Below are positions 50,215 through 59,289 of a DNA stretch of 64,000 nt, in pieces. Below the pieces are notes generated by a model, which saw only the letters and a program-made list of their open reading frames with translations, made no database searches and had not been told where the DNA came from. This DNA comes from Rhodospirillales bacterium (GTDB taxonomy: Bacteria > Pseudomonadota > Alphaproteobacteria > Micavibrionales > Micavibrionaceae), in contig JACKIQ010000003.1 in the NCBI GenBank assembly GCA_020638365.1, forward strand, positions 186,001 to 250,000, read 5' to 3'. How positions within the stretch are numbered: position 1 is the first letter of the stretch; each line of letters starts with the position of its first letter. The position numbers and the translations under genes are program-made.

Positions 50215-50705
50215 TAAAAACAGTTTTATTGTTTTCACTGCTTGTTTCAGCCGCCACTATTTCGTGGTTTGGGAGAGTCGGGTATGAATACATGTCTATA
50301 ACATACCAAAATATGGGCGATGTCATTGAGATGTCGGTGTGTAATGATAGTTTTAGAATCTTGGAGTTCAATGACAATTTGCACCTTAGCGATGAAACCG
50401 TGAAACCTTACGGAATGTCCGCAGAGATAGTATTTTCAGACTCAGCTGAGATATACAGAGAGAATGATATATTTTATGGTAAAGGCAGTTTTTCTTATAT
50501 CACAAAGTATCATGCAATGTTTCCCAAGACTTGTGTTAAGAAGCGTTTTGATCTTATCGGGTTTAACAGATATCTTAAAAGAAAGTACGGACCAGACAAG
50601 GATTTACACAAATACCGACTGATACTGACCATGTATAAGAATCTCAGTCTTGAAAAAGAGACTAAACGTACTTTTGTTAGTCCTTGGTTTGATAAAAAAA
50701 ACTAG
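50211..50705 (+). CDS. Candidate periplasmic immunity protein for the RHS toxin
   Basis: 164 residues. It starts inside the RHS gene's stop codon (ATGA), so the two are translationally coupled, as toxin-immunity pairs usually are. A signal or anchor segment covers about 4-24 (VLLFSLLVSAATISWF). The rest is beta-rich, with cysteines at VCNDSF and KTCVKK. It shares the low GC of the toxin domain. No family is recognised. The export signal fits a toxin acting on peptidoglycan. Its last four bases overlap the end of the facing minus-strand gene. Confidence 0.6.
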   Translation: MIKTVLLFSLLVSAATISWFGRVGYEYMSITYQNMGDVIEMSVCNDSFRILEFNDNLHLSDETVKPYGMSAEIVFSDSAEIYRENDIFYGKGSFSYITKYHAMFPKTCVKKRFDLIGFNRYLKRKYGPDKDLHKYRLILTMYKNLSLEKETKRTFVSPWFDKKN

Positions 50706-51076
50706 AGAAGGGTGTGCATTGGCAGCGCCGTTTGCGCGAAGGTATATATTTGCCTGCTCCTTATCTGATCGTATAGCTCCAGAAATTCCCGATATGCCCG
50801 CTCGCATTTAGCAGGCTCACGAGCGGTCAGCGGATGATAACGGGCAATCACATCGACAATCTCGCGCGGATCGCGTTCAAGCGCCAGCCCCAGACGGATC
50901 AATGGTGCGGGTATCCTCAGCGTCTTGGTGACATGCCAGCCGGTCCAGAACAGCGTGCCTGTTTCCGCATCCCGTTCATCAAAATGCCGCGCAAGAACCC
51001 GCCTTGTTGCGCCGTAGAGCGTGAGGATTTGCACGCGCTCCTTCGGGCTGGGCATATGCCGGGGAACTTCACTCAA
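50702..51076 (-). CDS. Unrecognised protein, third gene of a small block
   Basis: 124 residues, GC-rich, Arg-rich and helical. Notable parts are ERVQILTLYGATRRVLARHF, GTLFWTGWHVTKTLRIPAP and PREIVDVIARYHPLTARE. Its ATG overlaps the stop of the 93-residue gene by four bases. No domain is recognised. It converges on the immunity gene. The block of three looks like one translationally coupled unit, possibly part of the same accessory island. Confidence 0.5.
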   Translation of the reverse strand: MSEVPRHMPSPKERVQILTLYGATRRVLARHFDERDAETGTLFWTGWHVTKTLRIPAPLIRLGLALERDPREIVDVIARYHPLTAREPAKCERAYREFLELYDQIRSRQIYTFAQTALPMHTLL

Positions 51077-51354
51077 TTCAGCACCCGGTCGTGCAGTCGG
51101 AAGGGATTATGCAGCGCCCCCCAAGCGGCATGGAGTTCGGCCTCCGGCATCACCGCGAAACGCTCTTTAAGCGCTTTGATTTCAGGCGGCAGATGATCCG
51201 CCTTCATCTCCCGCAGGTTCGCGCGCAGGATTTTGAAGCTCTGCCGCATAAACATCGGGTGCAGTTCGAGCGCAATCAGCAGGGTTTCGAGATCATTCAG
51301 GACGGACTCATCCGGCGTCGGAGGTTCGGGCTGTTTTGATATCGCGCTCATCAC
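51073..51354 (-). CDS. Unrecognised helical protein
   Basis: 93 residues, helical (LNDLETLLIALELHPMFMRQS, KALKERFAVMPEAELHAAWG). Starts within the stop of the gene before it and stops within the start of the one after, with 4-base overlaps on both sides, which supports real coding. No family recognised. Confidence 0.5.
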   Translation of the reverse strand: MMSAISKQPEPPTPDESVLNDLETLLIALELHPMFMRQSFKILRANLREMKADHLPPEIKALKERFAVMPEAELHAAWGALHNPFRLHDRVLN

Positions 51355-51698
51355 TTCGGCCCTGCCGGGATATTGACATTCAGGACGTGTGTTTTTCCCG
51401 AGCGGGCCAGTTCCGCGATATCCACCCGCTCATAGTCTCCATCAGGCACATAAAGCGGGTTGGTCGGCTCGCGCACTTCGGGTTCCCGGAAGATATTCCC
51501 GTCAATCTCAACGCCATCGCGCTTGTCCAGCCCGTAGTGCAGGCCGAACACCCAGACCTGCGTCATGAGAAAGGCTTCCTTCTCATCCTCTGCATTGGCG
51601 ATGTTCTCATGAAGAACGCCGTCCCAATCCTCATTCCGTCCATCGAACCCGGCCCCGGCCAGTTCCAGCCACGCTCGGTAGACCGGCCAACGCACCAC
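51351..51698 (-). CDS. Unrecognised protein, probably truncated at its start
   Basis: 115 residues if translation begins at the GTG 51698; a second GTG adjoins it and no ATG fits. The frame continues open to 52010, but there it lies opposite the start of gdhB and reads as hydrophobic low-quality sequence, so I do not extend it. Coding-like parts are WPVYRAWLELAGAGFDGRN, VWVFGLHYGLDKRDGVEIDGN and HVLNVNIPAGP. It heads the coupled minus-strand block. A lost 5' end at a rearrangement junction beside gdhB would explain the missing start. Confidence 0.4.
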   Translation of the reverse strand: MVRWPVYRAWLELAGAGFDGRNEDWDGVLHENIANAEDEKEAFLMTQVWVFGLHYGLDKRDGVEIDGNIFREPEVREPTNPLYVPDGDYERVDIAELARSGKTHVLNVNIPAGPK

Positions 51699-51735
51699 GT
51701 AGAGCTGCGGGCGGCGACATGTTGCAGCGCAGGGC

Positions 51736-51768
51736 AAAAAGGCCGGGAAAGGCTCTGGACCTTCCCGG
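51736..51768 (-). terminator. Terminator-like hairpin ahead of the three-gene block
   Basis: CCGGGAA (51743-51749) pairs with TTCCCGG (51762-51768), extended by an inner GG/CC past a single-base bulge. Read on the minus strand it is followed by CC and T5, like a factor-independent terminator. It lies on the same strand and just upstream of the three-gene block, where no minus-strand gene ends, which is odd. Confidence 0.4.
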
Positions 51769-51819
51769 GGTTTGACACTATGATGCGGCCAGAAACAAAT
51801 ACTTAACGGGTGCCCCGGA

Positions 51820-54800
51820 ATGAGCAAGTCCACGAAGAAGGGTTCGGCCAAAGAGTCCAAGCCTAAGAAAACCAAGACCAGCAAGAAAAGCAAAACAGAG
51901 GGAAAAGCGAAAACTGAGACCGGCCGCGAGGATATCCTGAAAAGCGCGGTCAAGCTGCTTCCCTCCAAGTCTCCGACGGGCCTCAAGCACATGCTTGAGG
52001 TTTTGTTCAATCAGATCAACGACGACGACCTGCATTTTTTCGAGACGCAGATTCTGGCCGACATGGTTCAAAAGCACTGGGAGATGTCGTGCGAGCGCAA
52101 GCCGGGCGGCGTCAAGATCAACGTTTACTGCCCCGAGGTTCCGGGTCTTGAGCACCGGCGAACCGTGATCGACATCGTATGCGACGACCTCGCGTTTCTC
52201 GTGGATTCGATCGCGGCGGAAATCAACCGGCACGATTACCTGATCAATATTCTCATTCATCCGAGCGCGGTTCCGGTGTTCGACCGCAAGAAGGGCTTTA
52301 CCGGCCTTAAATCGGACGGCGAGAGGGGCGTTGCACGGCAGTCGCATATCCATATCCAGGTCAACAAGGTTCTGTCCAAGGCCGAGTCCAAGGAACTCGC
52401 CGAAGGTATGGAGCGCGTCCTGATCGACGTTACGGCCGCCAACAAGCAATGGCTGCTGATGCTTCAAAAGATGAGGGAGACGTCCACGGAACTTTCGGTC
52501 GCGATGACGCCGCATACGGCGAGCGAAATCCAGAAATACTGCGCGTTTCTGGATTATCTGGCGGATAACAACTTCACGCTTCTGGGGTGCCGGGAGTATG
52601 AGTTCGTCGAAGGCAAGGACGGGCTGAAGAGCAAGACCGTCAAGGGATCGAGCCTCGGACTTCTGCATGATGACGTCGCGCCGGCCTATATCAGCGAGTC
52701 GGCGGAGGGTTTGCCGCGCAATCTGCAGGAGCTTCGCCGCAGCTTGCCGCCTGTTTCGATTTCCAAGACGAACCGCGTATCGACCGTTCACCGGCGTGTG
52801 CCTATGGACGCTATTGCGGTCAAAACCTATGACGACAAGGGGCATGTGGTCGGCGAGCGTCTGTTCCTCGGGCTGTTTACGTCCGTGACATACTCGCGAA
52901 GCGTGCGCGATGTGCCTTATCTGCGGGAGAAGGTCGAGGAAGTCGTTCAGCTTTCCAACCTTTTGGAGGGAAGTCACGATCGACGGGCGCTCCGGCATAT
53001 TCTTGAGAAATATCCGCGAGACGAGCTTTTCCAGATTACGAACGACGAACTGCTCAAGATCTGCATGAACATCATTCGCCTGCAAGAGCGGCAGAGAATT
53101 TCCCTGTTCCTGCGGCGGGACCCCTTCGGGCGCTACATCTCCTGTCTCGTGTACGTTCCGCGCGACCGTTTTGGAACAAACCTGCGATTAGAGATGCAAG
53201 CCATTCTGGAAGAACAGATGAACGGCGTGTGCGCGAATTTTTACACGACACTGGATGATTCCGTGTTTGCGCGCGTTATGTATATCATCAATGTCAGCCA
53301 GCAAAGCCCGCCGAAGATCAATACACGACAACTTGAAAAGCTTTTGCGCGAGTGCGGGGAGACGTGGCAGGAAAAACTGGCTTTTGCTATTGCCGAAGAA
53401 TTTGAAGATCCCAAGCGCGTTACAAACCTGACGATCAAGTACCGGGACGCGTTTCCCGTATCCTATACGGAGGAACACCGCGCACGTCAGGCGGTGTTCG
53501 ATATCGAGAAAATTGAAAGGGCGCTTGAACAGGACCGCCTGATTCTGGAACTCTATCGTCCTCATCACATGGACAGCTTCAAGCTTTGTCTTAAGGTCTA
53601 TCATCCCAACGAACCGATCACGCTCTCCGATGTCCTTCCGATCCTGGAGAATATGGGGTTGCGGGCGATCGCCGAACTGCCTTACGAAATCAAGCCTGGC
53701 GGGTCGGATCAAACCCTCTGGATCCATGATTTTCTGCTTGAAACGCCCGAGTTCGAAGAAACGATTGTCGTCAAGGACGTCAAGGAACAGTTCGAAAAAG
53801 CCTTTACGAGAGTCTGGTATAACGAGATGGATAATGACGGTCTGAACCGTCTTGTTCTTCTGGTGGGTGCGAACTGGCGGGAGATAACGATCCTGCGGGC
53901 CTATGTTCATTATATGCAGCAGGCCCGTACGCCTTACAGCCGGCACTATATTCAAAAAGCGCTGACGGAAAATCCGAAGATCAGCAGGCTCCTTATTGAT
54001 TTGTTCAAGGCCTATCACGATCCTTCTCTTCCGGCTGACAAGTCGAAAAGCCTTTCCGGTTCGATTACCACTAAAATCGAGACCGCATTGGAGGATGTCC
54101 ATTCCCGGGATCAGGACCGGATTTTGCGCCACCTGCGTTCTCTGGTGGATGCCACCATGCGAACCAACTATTACCTGCGCGGCGCGGACGAGGGGCGCAA
54201 GCCGTATCTCTCTCTTAAATTGCAGAGTGCGCTCGTTCCGGGTTTGCCCGATCCAAAGCCGTTTATGGAGATATTCGTTTACTCACCCCGGGTGGAGGCC
54301 ATACATCTTCGCGGAGATAAAATTGCACGCGGAGGATTACGATGGTCCGACCGACACGAAGATTTTCGTACCGAAGTGCTGGGCCTGATGAAGGCTCAGA
54401 TGGTCAAGAATGCCGTGATCGTTCCCATGGGGGCAAAAGGCGGCTTTGTTGTGAAGACGCCGACTTCCAGCCGCGAAGAGTTCATGAGAGAGGGCATCGA
54501 GTGTTACAAGATTTTTATTCGGGGGCTGCTGGATATCACCGATAACCTGGCCGGAGCCAAGGTTATTCCGCCCAAGGACGTGGTGCGTCGAGACGGGGAC
54601 GACCCGTATCTTGTCGTGGCGGCGGACAAGGGGACGGCGACGTTCTCCGATACCGCAAACGCGATTTCGCAAGAGTACGGATTCTGGATGGGCGATGCCT
54701 TCGCATCGGGCGGTTCGGCCGGCTACGATCACAAGAAGATGGGTATTACGGCGCGCGGGGCTTGGGAATCCGTCAAGGCACATTTCCGCCTGTTTCACCA

Positions 54801-56733
54801 CGATATCCAGAGCAAGCCTTTCGATGCCGTGGGGATCGGCGATATGGCCGGAGACGTTTTCGGAAACGGCATGCTTCTTTCCGAGCATATGCGCCTTGTC
54901 GCGGCGTTCAACCATCTTCATATTTTCTGCGATCCGGAGCCGGACGTGAAGGCAAGCTATCAAGAGCGCATGAGGCTTTTCACCGAAGTCAAAGGCTGGG
55001 ATCATTACGATACTAAGATTTTGTCCAAGGGAGGACGGATCTACAACCGCAGCGATAAGATGCTGAGTCTCACCCCGGAGATCCAGAAGCGTTTCGATCT
55101 TAAAAAGGACAAGGTTCCTCCATCAGAGCTCATTCGGGCGATACTGAAATCGCGCACGGACCTTCTGTGGTTTGGCGGTATCGGGACCTATATCAAGGCG
55201 AGCAAGGAAACCCATATTGATGTCGGCGACAAGAGCAACGATTCGTTGCGCGTTGACGCGACGCAAATCCGCGCCCGGGTCATCGGGGAAGGGGCGAATC
55301 TTGCCCTTACTCAGCTTGGGCGGATCGAACTGTCCGAACAGGGGGTCCGGCTGAATACCGACTTTGTCGACAATTCGGGCGGTGTCGATTCTTCCGACCA
55401 TGAGGTTAACATCAAAATTCTTCTGACCGATGTCATGGGCAACAAGAAGCACAAGATGGATATCAAGTCCAGAAATGCGCTGCTCAAGAAAATGACAGAA
55501 GAAGTCGCCAGCCATGTTTTGAGGCATAATTACCAGCAAGCGCAGGCGGTCAGTCTGGCCGAGTTGCAGGCCCGAGAAAATCTCCAGCTTCATGAGGAGT
55601 TTATAGAAGATCTGGAGCGTGAAGGCGCATTGAACCGCCGTAACGAACGGTTGCCCGACAAGGAGACGATTGAAGGCCGTTTGCGCGCGGGGAAAGGTCT
55701 TACGCGTCCGGAGCTGTGTATCCTTATTTCCTATTCTAAGATCGCCTTGACCGGAGACTTGCTTGAAACCAGTATTCCCGACAGTCCGCGTATGGAAAAC
55801 TGGCTGATTGACTATTTCCCGGATGTTCTCGGAGAAAAATACAAAACGGAGATTTTACGTCACCGTTTGAAACGCGAGATTATCGCCATGGCAATGGCTA
55901 ACTCGCTGGTCAACCGGATGGGTCCGACCTTTACTAAGTCGCGCATGAACAAGACTGGGGCTCGTGTCGATCAGGTGATCGAGGCGTACATTGTGACCCG
56001 TGATGCGTTCAAATTGCGACAATTGTGGGACGATATCGAATCGCTTGACGGCAAGGTTCCGGCGGAGGTGCAGCTCAAGGCAATGCGCGAAATTGCACAG
56101 ATGTCCGAGCATACGATTACATGGTTCCTGACCCGTCTGGGGCGCGATCTTGATCTTGAAAAGGATACACAGAATTTCGGGGAGAGCATCGCCAAACTGC
56201 GCGAGAATATAAACGATCTTCTTACGGATGACCTGCGCACTTCGATCAGTTCCCGTACGGAGATGGGGGTTCGTGACGGATTGCCCAAAGAACTTGCCAA
56301 CCAGATCGCCCTGATGCCGATCTTGTCTTCAGCCTGCGATATAATCCGGATCGGGCTGGAACAGAATACCAACCTCATGAATACCACGCGTACGTATTTC
56401 GAGGTCGGAGAGGCTTTCCATCTAGACTGGCTGCGGCAGCAGGCCCGCTTCCTTCCGCATGACAATAGCTGGCAGAGCGAGGCAGCGTCCGGACTTCTGG
56501 AAAGTCTTTACGGTTGTCAAGCCGGCCTGACCGTACGTGTATTGCGCGATTTGAACGGCAAGGCCGGGAAAGCGGCGCGGAAAGGCAGTATGCTTGGGGA
56601 ATGGCTGGAGAATCACGAACATCTTCTCAAGCAGTTCGAGCCGCTCTTTGCGGAGTTGCGGCGGGCAGGGACGGTCGATCTGACCATGCTGACGGTTGCC
56701 GACCAGCGTTTGAGACAACTCTTTGGAGGGTAA
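51820..56733 (+). CDS. gdhB: NAD-specific glutamate dehydrogenase, 180-kDa class
   Basis: 1637 residues, as expected for the large GDH-180 enzymes. It converts glutamate to 2-oxoglutarate and ammonia with NAD. The N-terminal 700 residues hold regulatory ACT-like regions. The catalytic part starts near 780 (RGADEGRKPYLSLKLQSALVP) and shows GGLRWSDRHEDFRTEVLGLMKAQMVKNAV across the substrate site, PMGAKGGFVVKTP (about 870), DKGTATFSDTANAISQEYGFW and the Rossmann part GIGDMAGDVFGNGMLLS. The C-terminal 500 residues are helical. The N-terminus is Lys-rich (KGSAKESKPKKTKTSKKSK). The promoter is squeezed into the short gap after the accessory block. It is monocistronic. Confidence 0.96.
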   Translation: MSKSTKKGSAKESKPKKTKTSKKSKTEGKAKTETGREDILKSAVKLLPSKSPTGLKHMLEVLFNQINDDDLHFFETQILADMVQKHWEMSCERKPGGVKINVYCPEVPGLEHRRTVIDIVCDDLAFLVDSIAAEINRHDYLINILIHPSAVPVFDRKKGFTGLKSDGERGVARQSHIHIQVNKVLSKAESKELAEGMERVLIDVTAANKQWLLMLQKMRETSTELSVAMTPHTASEIQKYCAFLDYLADNNFTLLGCREYEFVEGKDGLKSKTVKGSSLGLLHDDVAPAYISESAEGLPRNLQELRRSLPPVSISKTNRVSTVHRRVPMDAIAVKTYDDKGHVVGERLFLGLFTSVTYSRSVRDVPYLREKVEEVVQLSNLLEGSHDRRALRHILEKYPRDELFQITNDELLKICMNIIRLQERQRISLFLRRDPFGRYISCLVYVPRDRFGTNLRLEMQAILEEQMNGVCANFYTTLDDSVFARVMYIINVSQQSPPKINTRQLEKLLRECGETWQEKLAFAIAEEFEDPKRVTNLTIKYRDAFPVSYTEEHRARQAVFDIEKIERALEQDRLILELYRPHHMDSFKLCLKVYHPNEPITLSDVLPILENMGLRAIAELPYEIKPGGSDQTLWIHDFLLETPEFEETIVVKDVKEQFEKAFTRVWYNEMDNDGLNRLVLLVGANWREITILRAYVHYMQQARTPYSRHYIQKALTENPKISRLLIDLFKAYHDPSLPADKSKSLSGSITTKIETALEDVHSRDQDRILRHLRSLVDATMRTNYYLRGADEGRKPYLSLKLQSALVPGLPDPKPFMEIFVYSPRVEAIHLRGDKIARGGLRWSDRHEDFRTEVLGLMKAQMVKNAVIVPMGAKGGFVVKTPTSSREEFMREGIECYKIFIRGLLDITDNLAGAKVIPPKDVVRRDGDDPYLVVAADKGTATFSDTANAISQEYGFWMGDAFASGGSAGYDHKKMGITARGAWESVKAHFRLFHHDIQSKPFDAVGIGDMAGDVFGNGMLLSEHMRLVAAFNHLHIFCDPEPDVKASYQERMRLFTEVKGWDHYDTKILSKGGRIYNRSDKMLSLTPEIQKRFDLKKDKVPPSELIRAILKSRTDLLWFGGIGTYIKASKETHIDVGDKSNDSLRVDATQIRARVIGEGANLALTQLGRIELSEQGVRLNTDFVDNSGGVDSSDHEVNIKILLTDVMGNKKHKMDIKSRNALLKKMTEEVASHVLRHNYQQAQAVSLAELQARENLQLHEEFIEDLEREGALNRRNERLPDKETIEGRLRAGKGLTRPELCILISYSKIALTGDLLETSIPDSPRMENWLIDYFPDVLGEKYKTEILRHRLKREIIAMAMANSLVNRMGPTFTKSRMNKTGARVDQVIEAYIVTRDAFKLRQLWDDIESLDGKVPAEVQLKAMREIAQMSEHTITWFLTRLGRDLDLEKDTQNFGESIAKLRENINDLLTDDLRTSISSRTEMGVRDGLPKELANQIALMPILSSACDIIRIGLEQNTNLMNTTRTYFEVGEAFHLDWLRQQARFLPHDNSWQSEAASGLLESLYGCQAGLTVRVLRDLNGKAGKAARKGSMLGEWLENHEHLLKQFEPLFAELRRAGTVDLTMLTVADQRLRQLFGG

Positions 56734-56813
56734 GGGTTTTTTGAAGTTTGACAGATTTTGTCTTTTTCCCTAAAATTACGTAACATAATTACAATAATTT
56801 TTTGGGGTTTGTG

Positions 56814-57503
56814 ATGCTTAGAAAGACCCGCGGGCTTTTACTCAACGCATTCAGTTCTGATTCGCCTGACGCCTATCTTGCAAAGCAGCAGGAGCTTGTC
56901 GACGCGTCCGCACCCGTTTTTGAAAAATGGGCGCAAGATGTGTCTGCTGTGCATGACCGTGCGGTCGATGTATCTGAGGCAGATGGCATGGTTTATGAAT
57001 CGGCGGTTGCTTCGGGGCTGGTCGGGGAACTGCGCACACTTCTGGAAGAAAAAGGGACGCGTTTCAAACTTGATCGTAATCTGGAGAGCATACTATTTCC
57101 CAAGGGGGCTGAAAAACCCGAAGTCAGTCTTTTAACCGTTAATGAAATCGCAGAGGGACTGGATCAGGCGGCGCTGCGTTTTGAGGCTGCGGGGGGTGCG
57201 ACGGAAGAGCAAGAGCAGGCTCTTCGTAAGGCTCGTGATTCCTTCGACGCTCTTCTTGGTCATATCGGTCATGTTGTCGAGAAGGGAGCGGCTACACTCG
57301 ATCTTCCAGCCATAGCCGGTACGGATGATTCAGAATCGCTTACGGCCCGAGCACGCCACGCTCTTTACGGAGATCTGAACTATACGCTCCGGTCCCATGG
57401 CACCTTTGTTCACGGCGTAAGAAGCCGTGCGGGCCTGGTTAACCGCAACTCCCAAGGTCCGGGGTCGCAGGTCGGACACGATGCGGAGCATACCGCCGCG
57501 TGA
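56814..57503 (+). CDS. Unrecognised helical protein
   Basis: 229 residues with no signal peptide, membrane segment or cysteine. It is mostly helical, with a charged centre (DQAALRFEAAGGATEEQEQAL) and a basic, Asn/Gly-rich tail (GVRSRAGLVNRNSQGPGSQ). ATG 56814 is chosen because TTGGGG lies eight bases upstream; an AT-rich stretch (TTACGTAACATAATTACAATAA) before that could hold its promoter. It is 81 bases past gdhB and converges with ubiA. I see no known domain. Confidence 0.55.
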   Translation: MLRKTRGLLLNAFSSDSPDAYLAKQQELVDASAPVFEKWAQDVSAVHDRAVDVSEADGMVYESAVASGLVGELRTLLEEKGTRFKLDRNLESILFPKGAEKPEVSLLTVNEIAEGLDQAALRFEAAGGATEEQEQALRKARDSFDALLGHIGHVVEKGAATLDLPAIAGTDDSESLTARARHALYGDLNYTLRSHGTFVHGVRSRAGLVNRNSQGPGSQVGHDAEHTAA

Positions 57504-57513
57504 GCTAGCCGTA

Positions 57514-58440
57514 TTACGCAAAGGCAATCGACAAAAGCACGAGAAGGCCGAAATTCCTGTTTGAGCGGAATATTGAGAGGGAGGACGAGGCTTCTCCAGG
57601 CTTCCATTCCGTCATCTGCCAGAGAAGATGTGCGCACGCCATCAGGGTCACGATCGCGCCCCATAATCCATTTCCCTGCATCAGAACTGCGAAAACCAGA
57701 AATACTGCGCAACCGTCATAGAACCTGCTGACCCAAAGCGGGCTGTCATTTCCGAAGAGGCGTGCCGTCGATTTGATCCCAGCCAGAGCATCGTCTTCCC
57801 GGTCCTGATGCGCGTAAATCGTATCATATCCCAGCGTCCAAGAGATTCCGGCCAGATAAAGAAGAACACAGGACAGGCTGAGTGTTTCGGTGACGGCGGT
57901 ATAGCCCATCAAAGCGCCGAAGTTAAAGGTTATACCCAGGAACGCCTGCGGCCACCATGTCAGGCGTTTCATGTAGGGGTAGGCGACGATCAGGGGCAGG
58001 CTGAGTATGCCCAGAATTATTGTCAGCCTGTTCATGGTCAGAAGGATCAGCAACCCTGCGAGAAGGAGTATGCCAAGGAAGATTACCGCCTGCTTTACGG
58101 TGATCGTTCCGGCTGCAAGCGGGCGGGCCTTTGTTCGTTCGACTTCCTTATCGAGATTCCTGTCCCATAAATCGTTAATCACACAGCCTGCTGCTCGCAT
58201 GATGATTGCCCCCAAGCCAAAAAAAAGCATAAGGCTCCAGCTTTTGAGGTTCATTCCAAAAATACCGCCGGAGGCCAGTACGATTCCCCACCATCCGGGC
58301 AGAAGCAGGAGCCATATACCGATGGGGCGGTCAAGGCGCGCGAGGTAGGCGTAGGGACGCAAATAAGCGGGCAAAAACCCCTCGAACCATCGCGGGGTCT
58401 TGATATCCGTATGTGTATTGGTGTTGAGTGTTTCTGTCAT
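57514..58440 (-). CDS. ubiA: 4-hydroxybenzoate polyprenyltransferase
   Basis: 308 residues with eight or nine membrane helices. Both Asp-rich prenyl-diphosphate motifs are present: NDLWDRNLDKEVERTKARPL and YDTIYAHQDREDD, along with PIGIWLLLLPGWWG near the start. It prenylates 4-hydroxybenzoate in ubiquinone synthesis. ATG 58440 (MTETLNTNTHTDIKTP) has AAGGATGGGTC before it and overlaps the rsmE ATG of the opposite strand within one CATG. It supplies the quinone used by the oxidase genes downstream. Confidence 0.95.
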   Translation of the reverse strand: MTETLNTNTHTDIKTPRWFEGFLPAYLRPYAYLARLDRPIGIWLLLLPGWWGIVLASGGIFGMNLKSWSLMLFFGLGAIIMRAAGCVINDLWDRNLDKEVERTKARPLAAGTITVKQAVIFLGILLLAGLLILLTMNRLTIILGILSLPLIVAYPYMKRLTWWPQAFLGITFNFGALMGYTAVTETLSLSCVLLYLAGISWTLGYDTIYAHQDREDDALAGIKSTARLFGNDSPLWVSRFYDGCAVFLVFAVLMQGNGLWGAIVTLMACAHLLWQMTEWKPGEASSSLSIFRSNRNFGLLVLLSIAFA

Positions 58441-59173
58441 GACCCATCCTTTATACAAGCTTGTGCGCCTCTATCTCAACGTCGAGTTTTCGACGGGGGC
58501 GGAGATTTGTCTGAGCGATGAGCAAATACACTATCTGCACAATGTCATGCGCAAATCCGAGGGTGAGCGTGTGCGCGTATTCAATGGCCGTGACGGGGAA
58601 TGGCTGGGCGCTCTTCAGGGGCTTGGCAAAAGAAGCGGGAGCGTGATTTTGAGCGAGCAGATCGTGGCGCAGCCTGAAGAAAAAAGAACGGTGAGTTTGC
58701 TTTTCGCTCCTATCCGCAAACAGCGCCTTGATGTCCTGATCGAAAAATCCGTTGAGTTGGGGGTCAGCGACCTTTTTCCGGTGATCACGGCGCATACGGA
58801 GAATCGAAACATCAAGCGCGAACGCATCATGGCGCAGATAGTCGAGGCCGCTGAGCAGTGCGAGAGAATGAGCATTCCCGAATTGCATCCTTCTGAGAGT
58901 CTGGATGCTTTATTGCGGACGTGGAAGGGGCCGACTCTCCGGGCGGCGCTTGAACGGGAAATTCTTCCCAACCTTTCGATTTCCGAACTTACAGGAGATT
59001 GCGCTTTTCTGGTCGGGCCGGAAGGCGGGTTTGACGAGCGGGAGGTCGAACTGCTTTTAACTTCGTCCAGGGTAACACCAATCAGTCTTGGGGATACAAT
59101 CCTGCGGGCGGAGACCGCCGGTCTTTATTGTCTGAGCCTTGCCCGTTGCGCCAAGAATATTTCAAAAATCTGA
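58439..59173 (+). CDS. rsmE: 16S rRNA (uracil1498-N3)-methyltransferase
   Basis: 244 residues, a SPOUT enzyme. N-terminal PUA-like part (VRLYLNVEFSTGAEICLSDEQIHYLHNVMR) and the C-terminal knot (CAFLVGPEGGFDEREVELL, SLGDTILRAETA) are diagnostic of RsmE. It methylates U1498 of 16S rRNA. Only the ATG at 58439 fits the family N-terminus; the reading frame opening at 58400 lies inside ubiA. The binding site on this strand (TTGAGTG) is weak. Confidence 0.94.
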   Translation: MTHPLYKLVRLYLNVEFSTGAEICLSDEQIHYLHNVMRKSEGERVRVFNGRDGEWLGALQGLGKRSGSVILSEQIVAQPEEKRTVSLLFAPIRKQRLDVLIEKSVELGVSDLFPVITAHTENRNIKRERIMAQIVEAAEQCERMSIPELHPSESLDALLRTWKGPTLRAALEREILPNLSISELTGDCAFLVGPEGGFDEREVELLLTSSRVTPISLGDTILRAETAGLYCLSLARCAKNISKI

Positions 59174-59192
59174 AAAAAGCAGTTTTGTGTAA

Positions 59193-59217
59193 AGACAGGG
59201 CCTTGAATTTCCTGTCT
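59193..59217. other. Perfect 7-bp hairpin upstream of coxB
   Basis: AGACAGG, an 11-base spacer, then CCTGTCT, located in the 116-base gap between rsmE and coxB. There is no T-run after it. It might be an mRNA structure in the oxidase leader, a processed 3' end of rsmE, or a palindromic regulator site. Confidence 0.35.
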
Positions 59218-59289
59218 TATGAGCGTATTGCTTTTTAAATTCCTCTCTGGCACCGGAAGCAGAGAGACGTGGTCTTTGGAAAGAGAGAT

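Noticed and set aside
51778..53085. 435-codon minus-strand frame opposite the gdhB start
   Set aside because: gdhB is unambiguous here. The frame is a mirror of its codon bias.
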